Below are positions 1 through 9,056 of a stretch of 64,000 nucleotides of DNA, piece after piece. The stretch is from CAIXZV01 sp963697365 (GTDB lineage Bacteria; Chloroflexota; Limnocylindria; Limnocylindrales; CSP1-4). The notes under the pieces were generated by a model. It was not told where the DNA came from. It searched no databases and saw nothing but the letters and a program-made list of their open reading frames with translations. Within the stretch, counting starts at the first letter, position 1. Each line of letters opens with the position of its first letter. The stretch is taken from positions 37,143 to 101,142 of the forward strand of contig CAVONT010000006.1 in assembly GCA_963697365.1 (NCBI GenBank). The letters run 5' to 3'. A program made the position numbers and the translations under genes.

Positions 1-2
1 AC

Positions 3-416
3 CTGTCCCGCGTACTGCGGGACTCCCCGCTCGGCGACGCCGTGCGCGCTGCGGCGGCCCGAGGTGCCGTCATCGCGGGTTGCTCGGCCGGAGCGATGGC
101 GATCACCACGCGCACGATGGCGCCCCGTCGCCTGGCCAGGCTCCCGGTGCCGGTGCTCTGGCCGCTGCGCTGGGTGGACGGTCTCGACCTCGTGCAGGGC
201 ATCACGGTGATCCCGCACTACAACTCGATCCCCGAGACGCTGTCGGCATTCCTCGTGCTCCAGGCACCGCGCCGGATCATCGTCTTCGGGATCGACGACG
301 ACACGGCGGCGATCGGGCGCAACGGGGTCTGGCAGGTGCACGGCGCCGGCAGGGTCACCGTCTGGCGGGGCCGTCATCGCGAGCGCTTCCGGCCCGGAGA
401 CGCCTTCCGGCTCTGA
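3..416 (+). CDS. Peptidase S51 / cyanophycinase-like protein, 5'-truncated
   Basis: The reading frame is open from the window edge, so the N-terminus lies outside. The visible part has the nucleophile-elbow signature IAGCSAGAMAI, in which the serine of the GCSAGA turn would be the catalytic residue of family S51 (dipeptidase E / cyanophycinase type). Further on, GIDDDTAAI matches the conserved GIDE/DxTA segment of cyanophycinase-like proteins. These enzymes are cytoplasmic serine hydrolases that cut Asp-containing peptides or cyanophycin. Only about the last 137 residues are present, so substrate cannot be assigned. The family call is good; the exact function is open. Confidence 0.7.
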   Translation: MSRVLRDSPLGDAVRAAAARGAVIAGCSAGAMAITTRTMAPRRLARLPVPVLWPLRWVDGLDLVQGITVIPHYNSIPETLSAFLVLQAPRRIIVFGIDDDTAAIGRNGVWQVHGAGRVTVWRGRHRERFRPGDAFRL

Positions 417-711
417 CGCATCGCGCGGCGCAACTGCCCGAACCGGCATGGTCCCGGTGACAGCCAACCTGTCACAATGGGGATCGAGACTCGGCACTGC
501 GAGACGGGAGCGATGGGGGCGCCCGGTTCGTGTCCGGGTCCTGCGGGTGACCGGCCGACGCCATCCCGATCCGGCGCCTCCCCACGGGCGCCCGGCGGGC
601 CGGCCAGGGTGCGGCTGCTCGTGGGACCCGGTCGTCGTCGTGCCGGAACGGCAGACCCGGCGCCGGACGATGGCAGCGCCGGGCGAGAGAGACAGGGAGG
701 CTGCGCACCAG

Positions 712-1872
712 ATGCTCCGGATCCTGCACCTGGCCGACGCCCGGCTTGGGGCGCGCCACCCCGATCTCGGTGATGCGGCCTCCGCCCATCGCGAGCGCCA
801 GTTCGCCGCCCTTGCAGCCGCCGTGGACCTGGCCATCGCAGAGAAGGTGGAGCTGGTCCTGGTGGCGGGTGACCTTTTCGCCACGGGCATGGCGTCGCGG
901 CGCACGGTGGAGCGTGCCGCCGCGGAGATCGGCCGGCTCGCTGCCGCGCGGATCCGCACGGTCATCCTCCCGGGCCACCATGATCCCGATGACCGCGCGT
1001 CCGTCTATCACGCCTACGACCTGCCAGCGCTGGCCGGCGCACGCGATGGGGACGACCTCGTCTGCGTGCTGACGAGGCGCAGCCCCGTGGTCCACGTGGC
1101 GGCCCTTGACCTCGTCATCGGGGGGCTCGTTCCGGCCGGTGGCACCGACACGCCGGATCTCTCGACCTTGACCTCGTCCCTCACGACCGCACCCGCTGCG
1201 ACCTGGCGCATCGGCCTTGCCCACGCCGCTCCGGAGGTTGCCGGGGGTGGGCTGGCGATGGGCGCCATTGCCGCGACCGGCCTGGACTACCTCGCGCTGG
1301 GCGATGCCGCTGTCCCGGCGACCGGCCGCGAGGGGGCTGTGACCTGGGGTGTCCCCGGCCCGCCGGAGCAGGTCGTCATCGAGCGGCCGGAGCCGGGTGG
1401 CGTGCTCCTGGTGACCTGTCAGCTGAAGGCGGGCGCGAGAGCCGTCACCGTCGATGGCCGGACGACCGGGCGCGCCACACATCGCGACGAGACCGTGGAC
1501 GTCGCCGCGCTCGAGAGCCAGGAGGCGCTGGTGGAGCAGATGCGGCAGTCCGCCGACCCCGACCAGGTGCTCGACCTGCACCTGACCGGTGGCCTCCTCG
1601 ACAGCCTCGATCTCGAGCCCACCGAGCTGGAGGACCTGCTGCGGACCGACTTCCTGCGGGTCCGCGTGCACGACGCATCACAGTCCGTGCTGACAACGGG
1701 CGCCCTCCCTCCGGGCGACACCGTCGGGGGAGCCTTCATCCGCAACGTGGAGGGACGCATCGCCGACCTCGAGGCCACCAGTGACCCGGACGCCGACGCC
1801 GAGGCGGCGGAGCTGCGGGGGGTGCTCCGCCTTGGCCGCCGCCTGCTGGCAGGCGAGGAGGTCCGGGCATGA
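712..1872 (+). CDS. YhaO/SbcD-like metallophosphoesterase with degraded active-site motifs
   Basis: About 386 residues with the fold signatures of the calcineurin-like phosphoesterases that pair with SMC-like ATPases (SbcD/Mre11, YhaO). The motifs are HLADARLG (residues 6-13), VAGDLF, LPGHHD and ALGDAA. In active relatives these read DxH, GDxx, GNHD/E and GHxH. Here the motif I His is Arg, the GNHD Asn is His, and the last GHxH is GDAA, so metal-dependent nuclease activity is doubtful. The open frame extends upstream to 448, but the ATG at 712 follows a gacagggagg ribosome site and begins exactly at the domain, so I prefer it. The stop overlaps the next gene's ATG (ATGA), indicating translational coupling with its ATPase partner. 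Confidence 0.8.
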   Translation: MLRILHLADARLGARHPDLGDAASAHRERQFAALAAAVDLAIAEKVELVLVAGDLFATGMASRRTVERAAAEIGRLAAARIRTVILPGHHDPDDRASVYHAYDLPALAGARDGDDLVCVLTRRSPVVHVAALDLVIGGLVPAGGTDTPDLSTLTSSLTTAPAATWRIGLAHAAPEVAGGGLAMGAIAATGLDYLALGDAAVPATGREGAVTWGVPGPPEQVVIERPEPGGVLLVTCQLKAGARAVTVDGRTTGRATHRDETVDVAALESQEALVEQMRQSADPDQVLDLHLTGGLLDSLDLEPTELEDLLRTDFLRVRVHDASQSVLTTGALPPGDTVGGAFIRNVEGRIADLEATSDPDADAEAAELRGVLRLGRRLLAGEEVRA

Positions 1873-4028
1873 GGATCTCGAGCGTCTCCCTGCACAACGT
1901 CGGGCGCTTCAGCGAGTCGACCATCGACCTAGCCCCCGGGCTCACCATCGTCAGGGGTCCGAACGAGGCCGGGAAGTCGACGCTCCAACGGGCGATCGAG
2001 GCCGCCTTGACAGGCGATGCCGGTGCCCCCGATCTGCGCTCCTGGGACGCGGCGGCAGGCTCCCGGGCCACCGTCGAGCTCGCGTTCGCATGGGAGGACG
2101 AGGAGCGGGTGGCCCACACGGGCACCGTTGCCCGCGAGCTCGGCGGCGCCTCGCGGCTCGTCCTCGACGGCGGGCTCGTGGATGGCGAGGCCCGGATCGC
2201 CGGCGAGCTCGCGAGGATCAGCGGCATCCCGTCCGCGTCATTCCTGCGCTCCACGGCCTCCGTGCGCCACCATGAGCTGGACGACCTCGCGACGGACGAC
2301 GCGACGTTCGGGGAGCGCCTGCGCGAGTCCATCAGCGGGTCGGACCGCGACTCGCGATCCGCACGACGCCGGCTTGCCGCCGCGCTTGCGGGCCTGCAGG
2401 CCAACGGCACCAGCCCCGGCCGCCTGAAGGTCGCCGAGACTGCCGTGGCCGATGCGGCCGCGCGGCTCGCGCACGCCGAGGACGGACTTGTCCGCCTGGC
2501 CCGCGACCGAGAGGTGCACCTCGCCGCACGCGAGCGACGCGCCGAAGCCGAGACGTCCCTGGCGGATCGCAAGGCGATGCTCGTGAAGGCGCGCCGCGCC
2601 GAGGAGCTCATCAGGCAGCGGGACGCCTCACAGGAGCGGTACGAGCGCTACAAGGAGGCAGTGGTCCTGCGCGACGAGGTCACCGACCTCGACGGCCGTC
2701 ACCCGTCGGCCACGCCGCTGCCCGTGCTTCGGACCGGGGTTGAGCGCCTTCGCACGCTCGATGGACGGATCGCCTCGCTCGAGGAGGAGCTGGCGGGTGA
2801 GGTCCACGTCGAGTTCGACGTCGAGCCGGAGGTCGTGTGGCGGCCGATGTCGCGGCTCGCACTGGTCCTCGTCGTCATCGGCGTGGCCATCGCCATCGCC
2901 GGCTTCGTGCTGGAGCAGATCGGCGTGGCGGGCTTGTGGCCCATCGTCCCGATCATCGGTGCGCTCGTGGCCGGCGCAGGTGTCGTGGTTGCCGCCGTGG
3001 GCCTGTCCCGGCGCCGCAAGAACCGGCTGGATCGCCAGCTGCGCGACGTCGAGATCGACCGGCGCCTGCGCGGTCGCTCCGACATGGAGGCAGAGCTCAA
3101 GCGCTCCCAGGCGGACCGCGAGACGGTCCTTGGCGAGCTCGGCTTCCCGGACTCCGCCACCGCGGAGGCGGATCTCGCGGCCGAGGAGGCCCACGTGGCC
3201 GAGATCGAGACGCGCCGCGCCCGTCTGCTCGTGCTCGTCGCCGATGAGCCGCGGGCGGGGCTGGACCTCAAGCGTGACACGGCCGCACGCGAGATCGAGC
3301 AGCAGACCGCCGACCTCGACGCCCTCGGGCCCATCGCGAAGGAGCCCAACGCCCGGCAGCGCCTCGAGGTCGAGGTCACGGACGCGGAGGGCACCCTGGA
3401 CCGGGCACGGAACGAGGAGGCCGACGCCCGTGCGCGCGTCGAGCAGAGCCCGGCCGATGCCGAGGAGGTCGCGGGGCTCGCGGAGCGACACGCGTCCTGG
3501 GCCGCGCAGCTCGCCGTCCTGCACCGGCGCGAGCGCCTGTGGAGCCGGACCCTCGCCGAGCTCGATGCGGCGGAACAGGCCACGGTGCAGCGGGCGACCC
3601 GGTTCCTGGAGCGCAGGATGGCGGGCGACGTCACCCGGATCACCGGCGGCCGCTACCGGCGTGTCCGGATCTCGGACGAGGATCTCTCGGTGCAGGTGTT
3701 CGCGCCGGAGCGCGGCGACTGGGTTCCCGTCAGCCACCTCTCGCGGGGCACACTCGATGCAACGTACCTTGCCGCCCGGATCGCCCTCGTTCGCTTTGCG
3801 ACCGGTGGCCGGCGCCCGCCGCTGCTGCTGGACGACCCGTTCGTCACGCTGGATGCGGACCGCGCCGCCGGCGCGCTCGAGGTCGTGAGGAACCTCGCGG
3901 CCGATCAACAGGTGGTGTACCTCACGACGTCGGACCGGTACGACGCCCTCGCGGATGCCGTCGTCGTGCTGGACGGGCCGACCGCGGCCGACACCGGGGA
4001 CGAGGGAGGGGAGTCCGCCCCTGGGTGA
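1869..4028 (+). CDS. YhaN-like AAA/SMC-type ATPase
   Basis: 719 residues. The N-terminal ATPase half carries Walker A GPNEAGKST (residues 30-38). A long charged coiled-coil region is interrupted near residues 325-370 by two hydrophobic segments, as in Bacillus YhaN. The C-terminal half has an ABC-type signature (SHLSRGTLDATYLA) and Walker B LLLDDPFVTLD followed by a T-S-D switch region. Proteins of this class (RecN/SbcC/YhaN) hydrolyse ATP to drive a partner phosphoesterase on DNA ends, here the gene overlapping upstream. The membrane segments suggest the complex sits at the cytoplasmic membrane. The frame is intact, unlike many genes in this window. Confidence 0.85.
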   Translation: MRISSVSLHNVGRFSESTIDLAPGLTIVRGPNEAGKSTLQRAIEAALTGDAGAPDLRSWDAAAGSRATVELAFAWEDEERVAHTGTVARELGGASRLVLDGGLVDGEARIAGELARISGIPSASFLRSTASVRHHELDDLATDDATFGERLRESISGSDRDSRSARRRLAAALAGLQANGTSPGRLKVAETAVADAAARLAHAEDGLVRLARDREVHLAARERRAEAETSLADRKAMLVKARRAEELIRQRDASQERYERYKEAVVLRDEVTDLDGRHPSATPLPVLRTGVERLRTLDGRIASLEEELAGEVHVEFDVEPEVVWRPMSRLALVLVVIGVAIAIAGFVLEQIGVAGLWPIVPIIGALVAGAGVVVAAVGLSRRRKNRLDRQLRDVEIDRRLRGRSDMEAELKRSQADRETVLGELGFPDSATAEADLAAEEAHVAEIETRRARLLVLVADEPRAGLDLKRDTAAREIEQQTADLDALGPIAKEPNARQRLEVEVTDAEGTLDRARNEEADARARVEQSPADAEEVAGLAERHASWAAQLAVLHRRERLWSRTLAELDAAEQATVQRATRFLERRMAGDVTRITGGRYRRVRISDEDLSVQVFAPERGDWVPVSHLSRGTLDATYLAARIALVRFATGGRRPPLLLDDPFVTLDADRAAGALEVVRNLAADQQVVYLTTSDRYDALADAVVVLDGPTAADTGDEGGESAPG

Positions 4029-4887
4029 GCTCGGGCCGGGCCTGGCGGTCGTCCTGTTCGGGCTGCTCGCGGCGGTCACGTGGGGTACCGGGGACTTCGG
4101 CGGCGGGCTCCTTTCACGCCGGGCACCGCTGCTCGCGGTCGTCTGGATCACCCAGGCGGTGGGCATCTTCGGGGCCCTCGTCATCGCGCTCATCCTGCGC
4201 GAGCCGTTCCCGCCGCTCGCCGACATCGCGTTCGCTGCGGGCGCAGGCATCTTCGGCATGGCCGGCATCGCGTTCCTGTACCGGGGCCTCGCCGTCGGGC
4301 GCATGGGCGTGGTCGCCCCGACGACGGGCGTCGTGGGGGCCGCCATCCCGGTCGTGGTCGGCTTCGCGATCGAGGGTATCCCACCGCCCGTCGTGATCGT
4401 GGGCATCGTGCTCGCGATGCTTGCCGTGGTGCTCGTGACGCGCGCGCCCGGGGTGCAGGCGGACCATCCGTCGGGGGTGCAGTGGGCGCTGGCTGCCGGG
4501 CTCGCCATCGGCGCGTTCAACCTGTGCATCGCGGGCCTGTCGGGCGAGGTCGCCTTCGGGTCGCTGGTGGTCATGCGGCTCACGCAGGCGGTCCTCTGGC
4601 CGATCGTGATCGTGCTGTGGCGCCAGCCCTGGCGGCTGCCGGCGGGCGTGTTCAAGTGGCTCATCCTGATCGGCCTGCTCGACATGGCCGGCAACGCGTT
4701 CTTCATCCTCGCGACGCAGACGGGGATGCTGGCGATCGCCGCCGTCCTGGTATCGCTGTACCCGGTGACGACGGTCCTGCTCGCGATCGTCGTCCTGCAT
4801 GAGCGCCTATCGCGCACCCAGGTGGTAGGGATCGTGCTGACGGCGGTCGCGATCACCCTGATCGCGGGCGGCTCGGCCGCTTCCTGA
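3955..4887 (+). CDS. EamA/DMT-family transporter
   Basis: A polytopic membrane protein with about ten hydrophobic segments in two homologous halves, typical of the drug/metabolite transporter superfamily (EamA repeats). The first helix starts near LAVVLFGLLAAVTWGTGDF and the last is LAIVVLHERLSRTQVVGIVL, the conserved family end. The ATG at 3955 lies 74 bases inside the upstream ATPase gene and gives a proline-rich, non-helical leader. No other ATG/GTG/TTG fits before the first helix. A CTG at 4021, eight bases after gagggagggg, is the more natural start. Substrate unknown: members export amino acids, metabolites or drugs. Confidence 0.8.
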   Translation: MPSSCWTGRPRPTPGTREGSPPLGELGPGLAVVLFGLLAAVTWGTGDFGGGLLSRRAPLLAVVWITQAVGIFGALVIALILREPFPPLADIAFAAGAGIFGMAGIAFLYRGLAVGRMGVVAPTTGVVGAAIPVVVGFAIEGIPPPVVIVGIVLAMLAVVLVTRAPGVQADHPSGVQWALAAGLAIGAFNLCIAGLSGEVAFGSLVVMRLTQAVLWPIVIVLWRQPWRLPAGVFKWLILIGLLDMAGNAFFILATQTGMLAIAAVLVSLYPVTTVLLAIVVLHERLSRTQVVGIVLTAVAITLIAGGSAAS

Positions 4888-4954
4888 GACCCGATGCCCG
4901 CAGTGCGCCGCGGGCGTCGTGCGGAGGCATCGTGCGGCTAGGTAGCATGGCGCC

Positions 4955-5413
4955 ATGAGGATCTCCGCCAAGGTCGACTACGCCGTGCGGGCGATGTGCG
5001 AGCTCGCCGCGTACGAGGGCGAGGCGCCGCTCAAGGCCGAGCAGATCGCATCCGCGCAGGAGATCCCGCTGTCCTACCTCGAGAACATCCTGGTGGACCT
5101 GCGACGGGCGGGGTTCGTGCGCTCGCTGCGCGGCCAGGTGGGCGGCTACCGCATGGCCAGGCCGGCCGCCGACATCACCATCGCCGACGTGATCCGGGCG
5201 GTGGAAGGGCCCCTTGCCGATGTGCGCGGGATGCGCCCGGAGGGCCTCGTCTTCAAGGGCACGGCCACGAACCTGCGCGACGTCTGGCTGGCGACACGGG
5301 TCAGCCTGCGGCGGGTGCTCGAGCGGGTGTCCATCGCCGACGTGGTGCACGGGACGATCGACCGGGAGGTGTCCGCGCTCCTCGAGGACCCGGAGGCGCT
5401 CGTCCCGCACTGA
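4955..5413 (+). CDS. Rrf2-family transcriptional regulator lacking cluster cysteines
   Basis: 152 residues starting MRISAKVDYAVRAMCELA, the standard Rrf2 N-terminal helix, followed by the winged helix (IPLSYLENILVDLRRAGFVRSLRGQVGGY) and the dimerisation helix. The three cysteines that hold an Fe-S cluster in IscR/NsrR/RirA are absent; the only cysteine is Cys15 in the first helix. It is therefore more like CymR, the cluster-free sulfur regulator. It converges on an ABC importer operon of the nitrate/sulfonate/taurine type, whose upstream region carries a dyad (8504-8523). I infer control of that importer by an amino-acid or sulfur signal; this is not shown. Confidence 0.85.
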   Translation: MRISAKVDYAVRAMCELAAYEGEAPLKAEQIASAQEIPLSYLENILVDLRRAGFVRSLRGQVGGYRMARPAADITIADVIRAVEGPLADVRGMRPEGLVFKGTATNLRDVWLATRVSLRRVLERVSIADVVHGTIDREVSALLEDPEALVPH

Positions 5414-5595
5414 CCGGCGAGGGCCGTCCCGCAAGCCCACGGTGCCTGATGCGTCAGTGACTCGGATGTCCATCGCGTGAGCGTGGCCGCGCTGCGAAAC
5501 CCGAGTTCCGGCGCTCCGTCGTGCGCGATCAGGACGGAAGTGATGCGCTGCCGACTCACGCCGCCGGCAGCGGGTTCGCCCGATTCCTCGCGGGC

Positions 5596-5634
5596 CCTCA
5601 GAACGGGCCTCAGAACGGGCCCTCAGAACGGGCC
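5596..5634. repeat. Short tandem repeat across a stop codon
   Basis: Three near-identical 12-13 base units (cctcagaacgggc type) in a row. On the minus strand each unit reads as the last codons and stop of the permease (Gly-Pro-Phe-stop), so the gene end has been copied tandemly downstream. This looks like replication slippage or an assembly slip. Confidence 0.75.
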
Positions 5635-6544
5635 CTGCACCACCTTGACCCGCACCGCCTCGACGGGCAGGAGCCCCCGCTTGGCGCGGATCCGCCGTTC
5701 CAGCTGCCCGAACACCAGCCCGTCCAGCAGGATGCCGATGATCAGGATCACGATCATCACCGCCAGCAGGCCCGGCGGCGTCGGACAGCTCGCGGTTCGA
5801 CCTGCAGCAGCTGGCCCGAGCGACGCCTGGTAGGCGATCACCACGATCAGCTCGCCGGCCATCAGGCGAGCGCCAGGCGAAGGCCCAGCCACCCTTGAGG
5901 CCGGCCACGAACGACGGCATCGCCGCCGGGATGATCACGTGCCGGTAGGCGTCGAGGCCACGCGCACCCATGACGCGCCCGGCCCGCGTGAGCACGGGCG
6001 GGATGTGGTCGATGCCGTGGATGAGGCCGTTCGCGATCGACGGCGCCGCGCCGAGGATGACCACGAACGTGATCGCCTCCTCGGACAGCTTGAACAGCAG
6101 GATGGCGAGCGGGAACCAGGCGATCGACGGCATGGTCTGCAGGCCGGTGATCAGCGATCCGATCGCCGCCCGGAGGATCGCGAAGCGGCTGACGAGCGCC
6201 CCCACCCCGACGCCGATGACGACGGCCAGGCCGAAACCCCAGAGCCCGCGGCGCAGGGTGATCCCGATCGCCTGCCAGAGCGTGACGGTCTGGAGCTCCG
6301 CCCACAGGCGGGCGAGCACGTCGCCCGGTCCCGGCAGGACGTACTGGGGCCGCCAGCCGGTCATGACGACGGCCTGCCAGAGCAGCAGCACGATGCCGAC
6401 GGCCAGCACCTTCGGCCACGTGCCTGCCCACGTTCGACGGGCCCAGGACGCCCGGGCGCCGACGGGGGCCTCGAGCGCGTCGAGGCCGGCAACCTGGGCC
6501 TCGGCCTCGGTGGTGCGCCGGAGACGACGGACATCAGCGGCCAT
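5623..6544 (-). CDS. ABC transporter permease, nitrate/sulfonate/taurine type (frameshifted)
   Basis: Integral membrane subunit of an importer of the SsuC/TauC/NrtB family (BPD_transp_1). ATG at 6544 follows gaggagg; a TTG at 6553 is also open. A long cytoplasmic N-terminus precedes the first helix (VLAVGIVLLLWQAVV); the family loop P-G-P-x-D-V and the EAA-type loop (GARGLDAYRHVIIPAAMPSF) are present. The frame breaks near 5,880, just after AGLKGGWAFAWRS, and again near 5,800, but stitching frames restores a normal C-terminus ending in VKVVQGPF. These breaks look like single-base sequencing errors. It overlaps the ATPase gene stop by a few bases. Confidence 0.75.
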
Positions 6545-7219
6545 GGCGGGCAACCTCCTCGCGCAGGCGGGCGGTCACGAGCGCGGCGAGCGCGGCGACA
6601 TCGGGATCCTCGATGCGGCGGGGCCGCGGGATGTCCACGCGCGAACTCCTCGGCGACACGCCCGGGCCGGCTGGTGAGCAGCACGATCCGGTCGCCGAGG
6701 CGGGCGGCCTCGCGGACGTTGTGCGTGACGAACAGGATCGTGCGGCCCGTCTGGCCCCAGATCCGCTCCACCTCGTCGTGGAGCGTGTCGCGGGTCATCG
6801 CGTCGAGCGCACCGAACGGCTCGTCCATGAGCAGGACCTCGGAGTCCTGGGCGAGGGCCCGGGCGAGGGCAGCGCGCTGGCGCATGCCGCCCGAGAGCTC
6901 GTGGGGCTGGCGTTTCGCGAAGGCCGTGAGCTGGACCATGTCGAGGAGCTCGGCCACCCGCTCCTGGCGCTCGCCCCGCGCGACCTTGCGCAGCTTGAGC
7001 GGCAGCTCCACGTTGCGCTCCACGGACAGCCACGGGAAGAGCGCCGCCTCCTGGAACATGAACGACGGGCTGGCCGGAGCGGTGCACGGATCCGCGCGTG
7101 GGCGTGTCGAGCCCGGCGACGAGGTTGAGCAGCGTGGACTTGCCGCAGCCGGATGCGCCCAGGATCGACACGAACTCGCCCTGGCGGACGGTCAGCGAGA
7201 TGTCCTCGAGCGCGGTCAC
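6534..7219 (-). CDS. ABC transporter ATP-binding protein, nitrate/sulfonate type (frameshifted)
   Basis: Motor subunit of the same importer (SsuB/TauB family). Visible motifs are Walker A GASGCGKST, Q-loop MFQEAALFPWLSV, signature ELSGGMRQRAALARAL and Walker B VLLMDEPFGALD, followed by the H-loop FVTHNVREAARLGDR. One frameshift lies between Walker A and the Q-loop (about 7,060-7,100) and another near 6,650, after which the frame ends in EEVARHGR and TGA at 6536-6534. The GTG at 7219 is probably internal: the preceding codons encode LIDDVTKVF, the usual first strand, so the true start is near 7,275-7,310 and may be hidden by another indel. Confidence 0.75.
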
Positions 7220-7348
7220 GGTGCCGCCACCCGTTGCGAAGACCTTGGTGACGTCGTCGATCAGGACGGTGATGCGCCCCGGGGCTCCGTCCGGCTCCCC
7301 GGGGGTGCCGACCAGCTCACGCTCCGGCTCGAGGCGCCGCCAGGAGCC

Positions 7349-8460
7349 TCACAGCCCGCGCACCTCCGGGCGGTCGAGCGCGCGCAGGATGCTGTTCAGG
7401 TACCCGAGGTCGTAGAGGCCGGACAGGTCGCCCGGGTCCTTGAGCAGCCCCTCGGCGATCGCGTCGTCCGCCGACTTCTTGAGCGACGACGCGATCGGGT
7501 CCACCGTGAACACCAGGTTCTTCCAGGCCGTCGTGAGCAGGTCGTCGCGAGAGCTTCTTGGTCGTGTACTTCTCGATCTCGGCGTTGACGATCTGCTGCG
7601 CCTCGGCCGGGTTCTCGTTGACGAAGTCCACGGCCTGGACGGTGGCGAGCAGGATCCGCTTGACGACCTCCGGGTTCTGGTCCAGGAACTTCTTGGCGAC
7701 CATCAGGTGCGTGGTCACGTACGTGCCGTCAGGCCAGAGGTCGCGCTCGTCGACGAGGACCTTGGCGCCGCCCTCCTTGATCAGGCGGGTGGCCCACGGC
7801 TCCGGCACCCAGGCGCCGTCGATGGTGCCGGCGATGAAGGTCTCCAGGGTCTGGGCGTTCTCCTGCGGGATGATCGACACGTCGCCGCCGCCCGCGGTGT
7901 CTGCCGTCAGAGCCCTGGCTCTTCAGCCAGGCGCGCAGGGCGACGTCCTGCGTGTTGCCGAGCGACGGCGACGCGATCTTCCTGCCCTTGAGGTCGGCGG
8001 CGCTGGTGATCTCGGGCCGGACGACGAGGAAGGCGCCGCCGGACGTGGAGCCGGAGATCACGCGGACGGCCTCGCCCTCGGACTTGGCGAAGGCGTTGAT
8101 GGCCGGGTTGGGACCGATGAAGGTGATGTCGATGGCGTCGCTGAACATGCGCCTCGACGGCCGTCGTGCCCGAGTTGAACGGCTGACCTGGATGTCGGCC
8201 TTGGGCAGGAGGCTTCGAGAGCTGGCCGTCGTCCGCGAGGGCGACGAGCCCCGGGGCGTGGGTGATGTTCGGGAAGACGCCGAAGCGGACGGTCGCCGAC
8301 CTCGTCGAGGGGACCGGGAACGACGTCCTCCAGCGACCGGGCTGGAGGTCGAAGCCCCGGCGGCAGCCGTGGGTGCCGTCGCGGAGCCGCCGCACGCAGC
8401 GACGGCGATCGCGATGGTGAGGATGGCTGCGGGAAGGAGGCTGTCGGTCGGGTGCGTCAT
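7349..8460 (-). CDS. ABC transporter substrate-binding lipoprotein, NitT/TauT type (frameshifted)
   Basis: Begins with a lipoprotein signal: after MTHPTDSLLPAAILTIAIA comes VAACGG, with the lipobox Cys. Downstream segments match periplasmic binding proteins of the NMT1/SsuA group: DITFIGPNPAINAFAKSEG, then SGGAFLVVRPEITSAADLKG, SPSLGNTQDVALRAWLK and GAWVPEPWATRLIKEGG. Several frameshifts (near 8,320, 8,210, 8,150, 7,910 and 7,560) break the chain, but the pieces join in order and end YLNSILRALDRPEVRGL-stop at 7349. The protein would capture nitrate, sulfonate, taurine or a pyrimidine-like ligand and deliver it to the permease and ATPase encoded downstream. Confidence 0.75.
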
Positions 8461-8493
8461 GGCCTCGTTCGGAAGGGACGCAGCGGGATTGTG

Positions 8494-8523
8494 TTGTTTA
8501 CCGACTTTGTAGGCCGATAAAGT
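8494..8523. promoter_or_regulatory. Divergent promoter with dyad operator candidate
   Basis: An AT-rich island in GC-rich DNA between the binding-protein gene (minus) and the YciI-like gene (plus). On the plus strand TTGTTT (8494-8499), 18 bases and TAAAGT (8518-8523) resemble a sigma-70 promoter. Its spacer and -10 are covered by a 20-base imperfect dyad, ACTTTGTAGGCCGATAAAGT (8504-8523), with 16 of 20 positions symmetric. Position and size suit a dimeric Rrf2-type repressor, but binding is inferred. Confidence 0.5.
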
Positions 8524-8638
8524 GAACTTAGCACGCCAGGATCGGATGTGCAAGCGCCGCGATCGGTCTGTCCGGCCTGTACGCTTCGGACGCCACGCAC
8601 ACGGGTGCACCCGCCATTCCGAGGAGCAGAAGAGCCCG

Positions 8639-8950
8639 ATGACCGAGACGCCCGCCCATTCCCTGGAGACCGTCTGGCTGATCCAGGCGACGTACGCACC
8701 CGATGCCGCCGAGACACGGACGCCGTTCCGGGCCACCCATCTCGCGCGGATCGCGGAGCTCCAGGCCGCCGGCGTGGTCGTGGAGGCGGGAGCATTCACC
8801 GACGTGTCATCGTCGATGCTGCTCGTCCGCGCGGACTCGGAGCAGGCAGCGCTGGACATCGCCCGCCAGGACGTCTACATGCAGAACGGCGTCTGGGTGG
8901 AGCTCCGTGCGAAGCCGTTCGGGCGGGTCAGGCTCTGGAGCCGGCAGGCA
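8639..8950 (+). CDS. YciI-like protein (3' end uncertain)
   Basis: Starts at ATG 8639 after gaggagcag. The sequence runs VWLIQATYAPDAAETR, then FRATHLARIAELQAAGVVVEAGAF, SMLLVRADSEQAALDIARQDVY and NGVWVELRAKPFGRV. This is the ferredoxin-like YciI fold: the aspartate/histidine region near the start, the hydrophobic LLVRADS strand and a final basic strand. YciI-like proteins are small cytoplasmic dimers of mostly unknown role. The frame stays open for another 580 bases with no sensible protein, so a frameshift near 8,940 probably hides the real stop; the end given is approximate. It is divergent from the ABC importer and may share its control region. Confidence 0.6.
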
Positions 8951-9056
8951 GGCGGAGCTCGACGGAGGCTGGCGATCATCCGGCGATGGTCGGCGGATCG
9001 TCGGACGCGGGCACTCGGCGCGACCCGCACGCGGAGCGATCCACGCCGTAGCAGCG

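Noticed and set aside
448..711. N-terminal extension of the YhaO-like protein
   Set aside because: Arg/Pro/Gly-rich leader with no homology; ATG 712 with a ribosome site begins exactly at the phosphoesterase domain.
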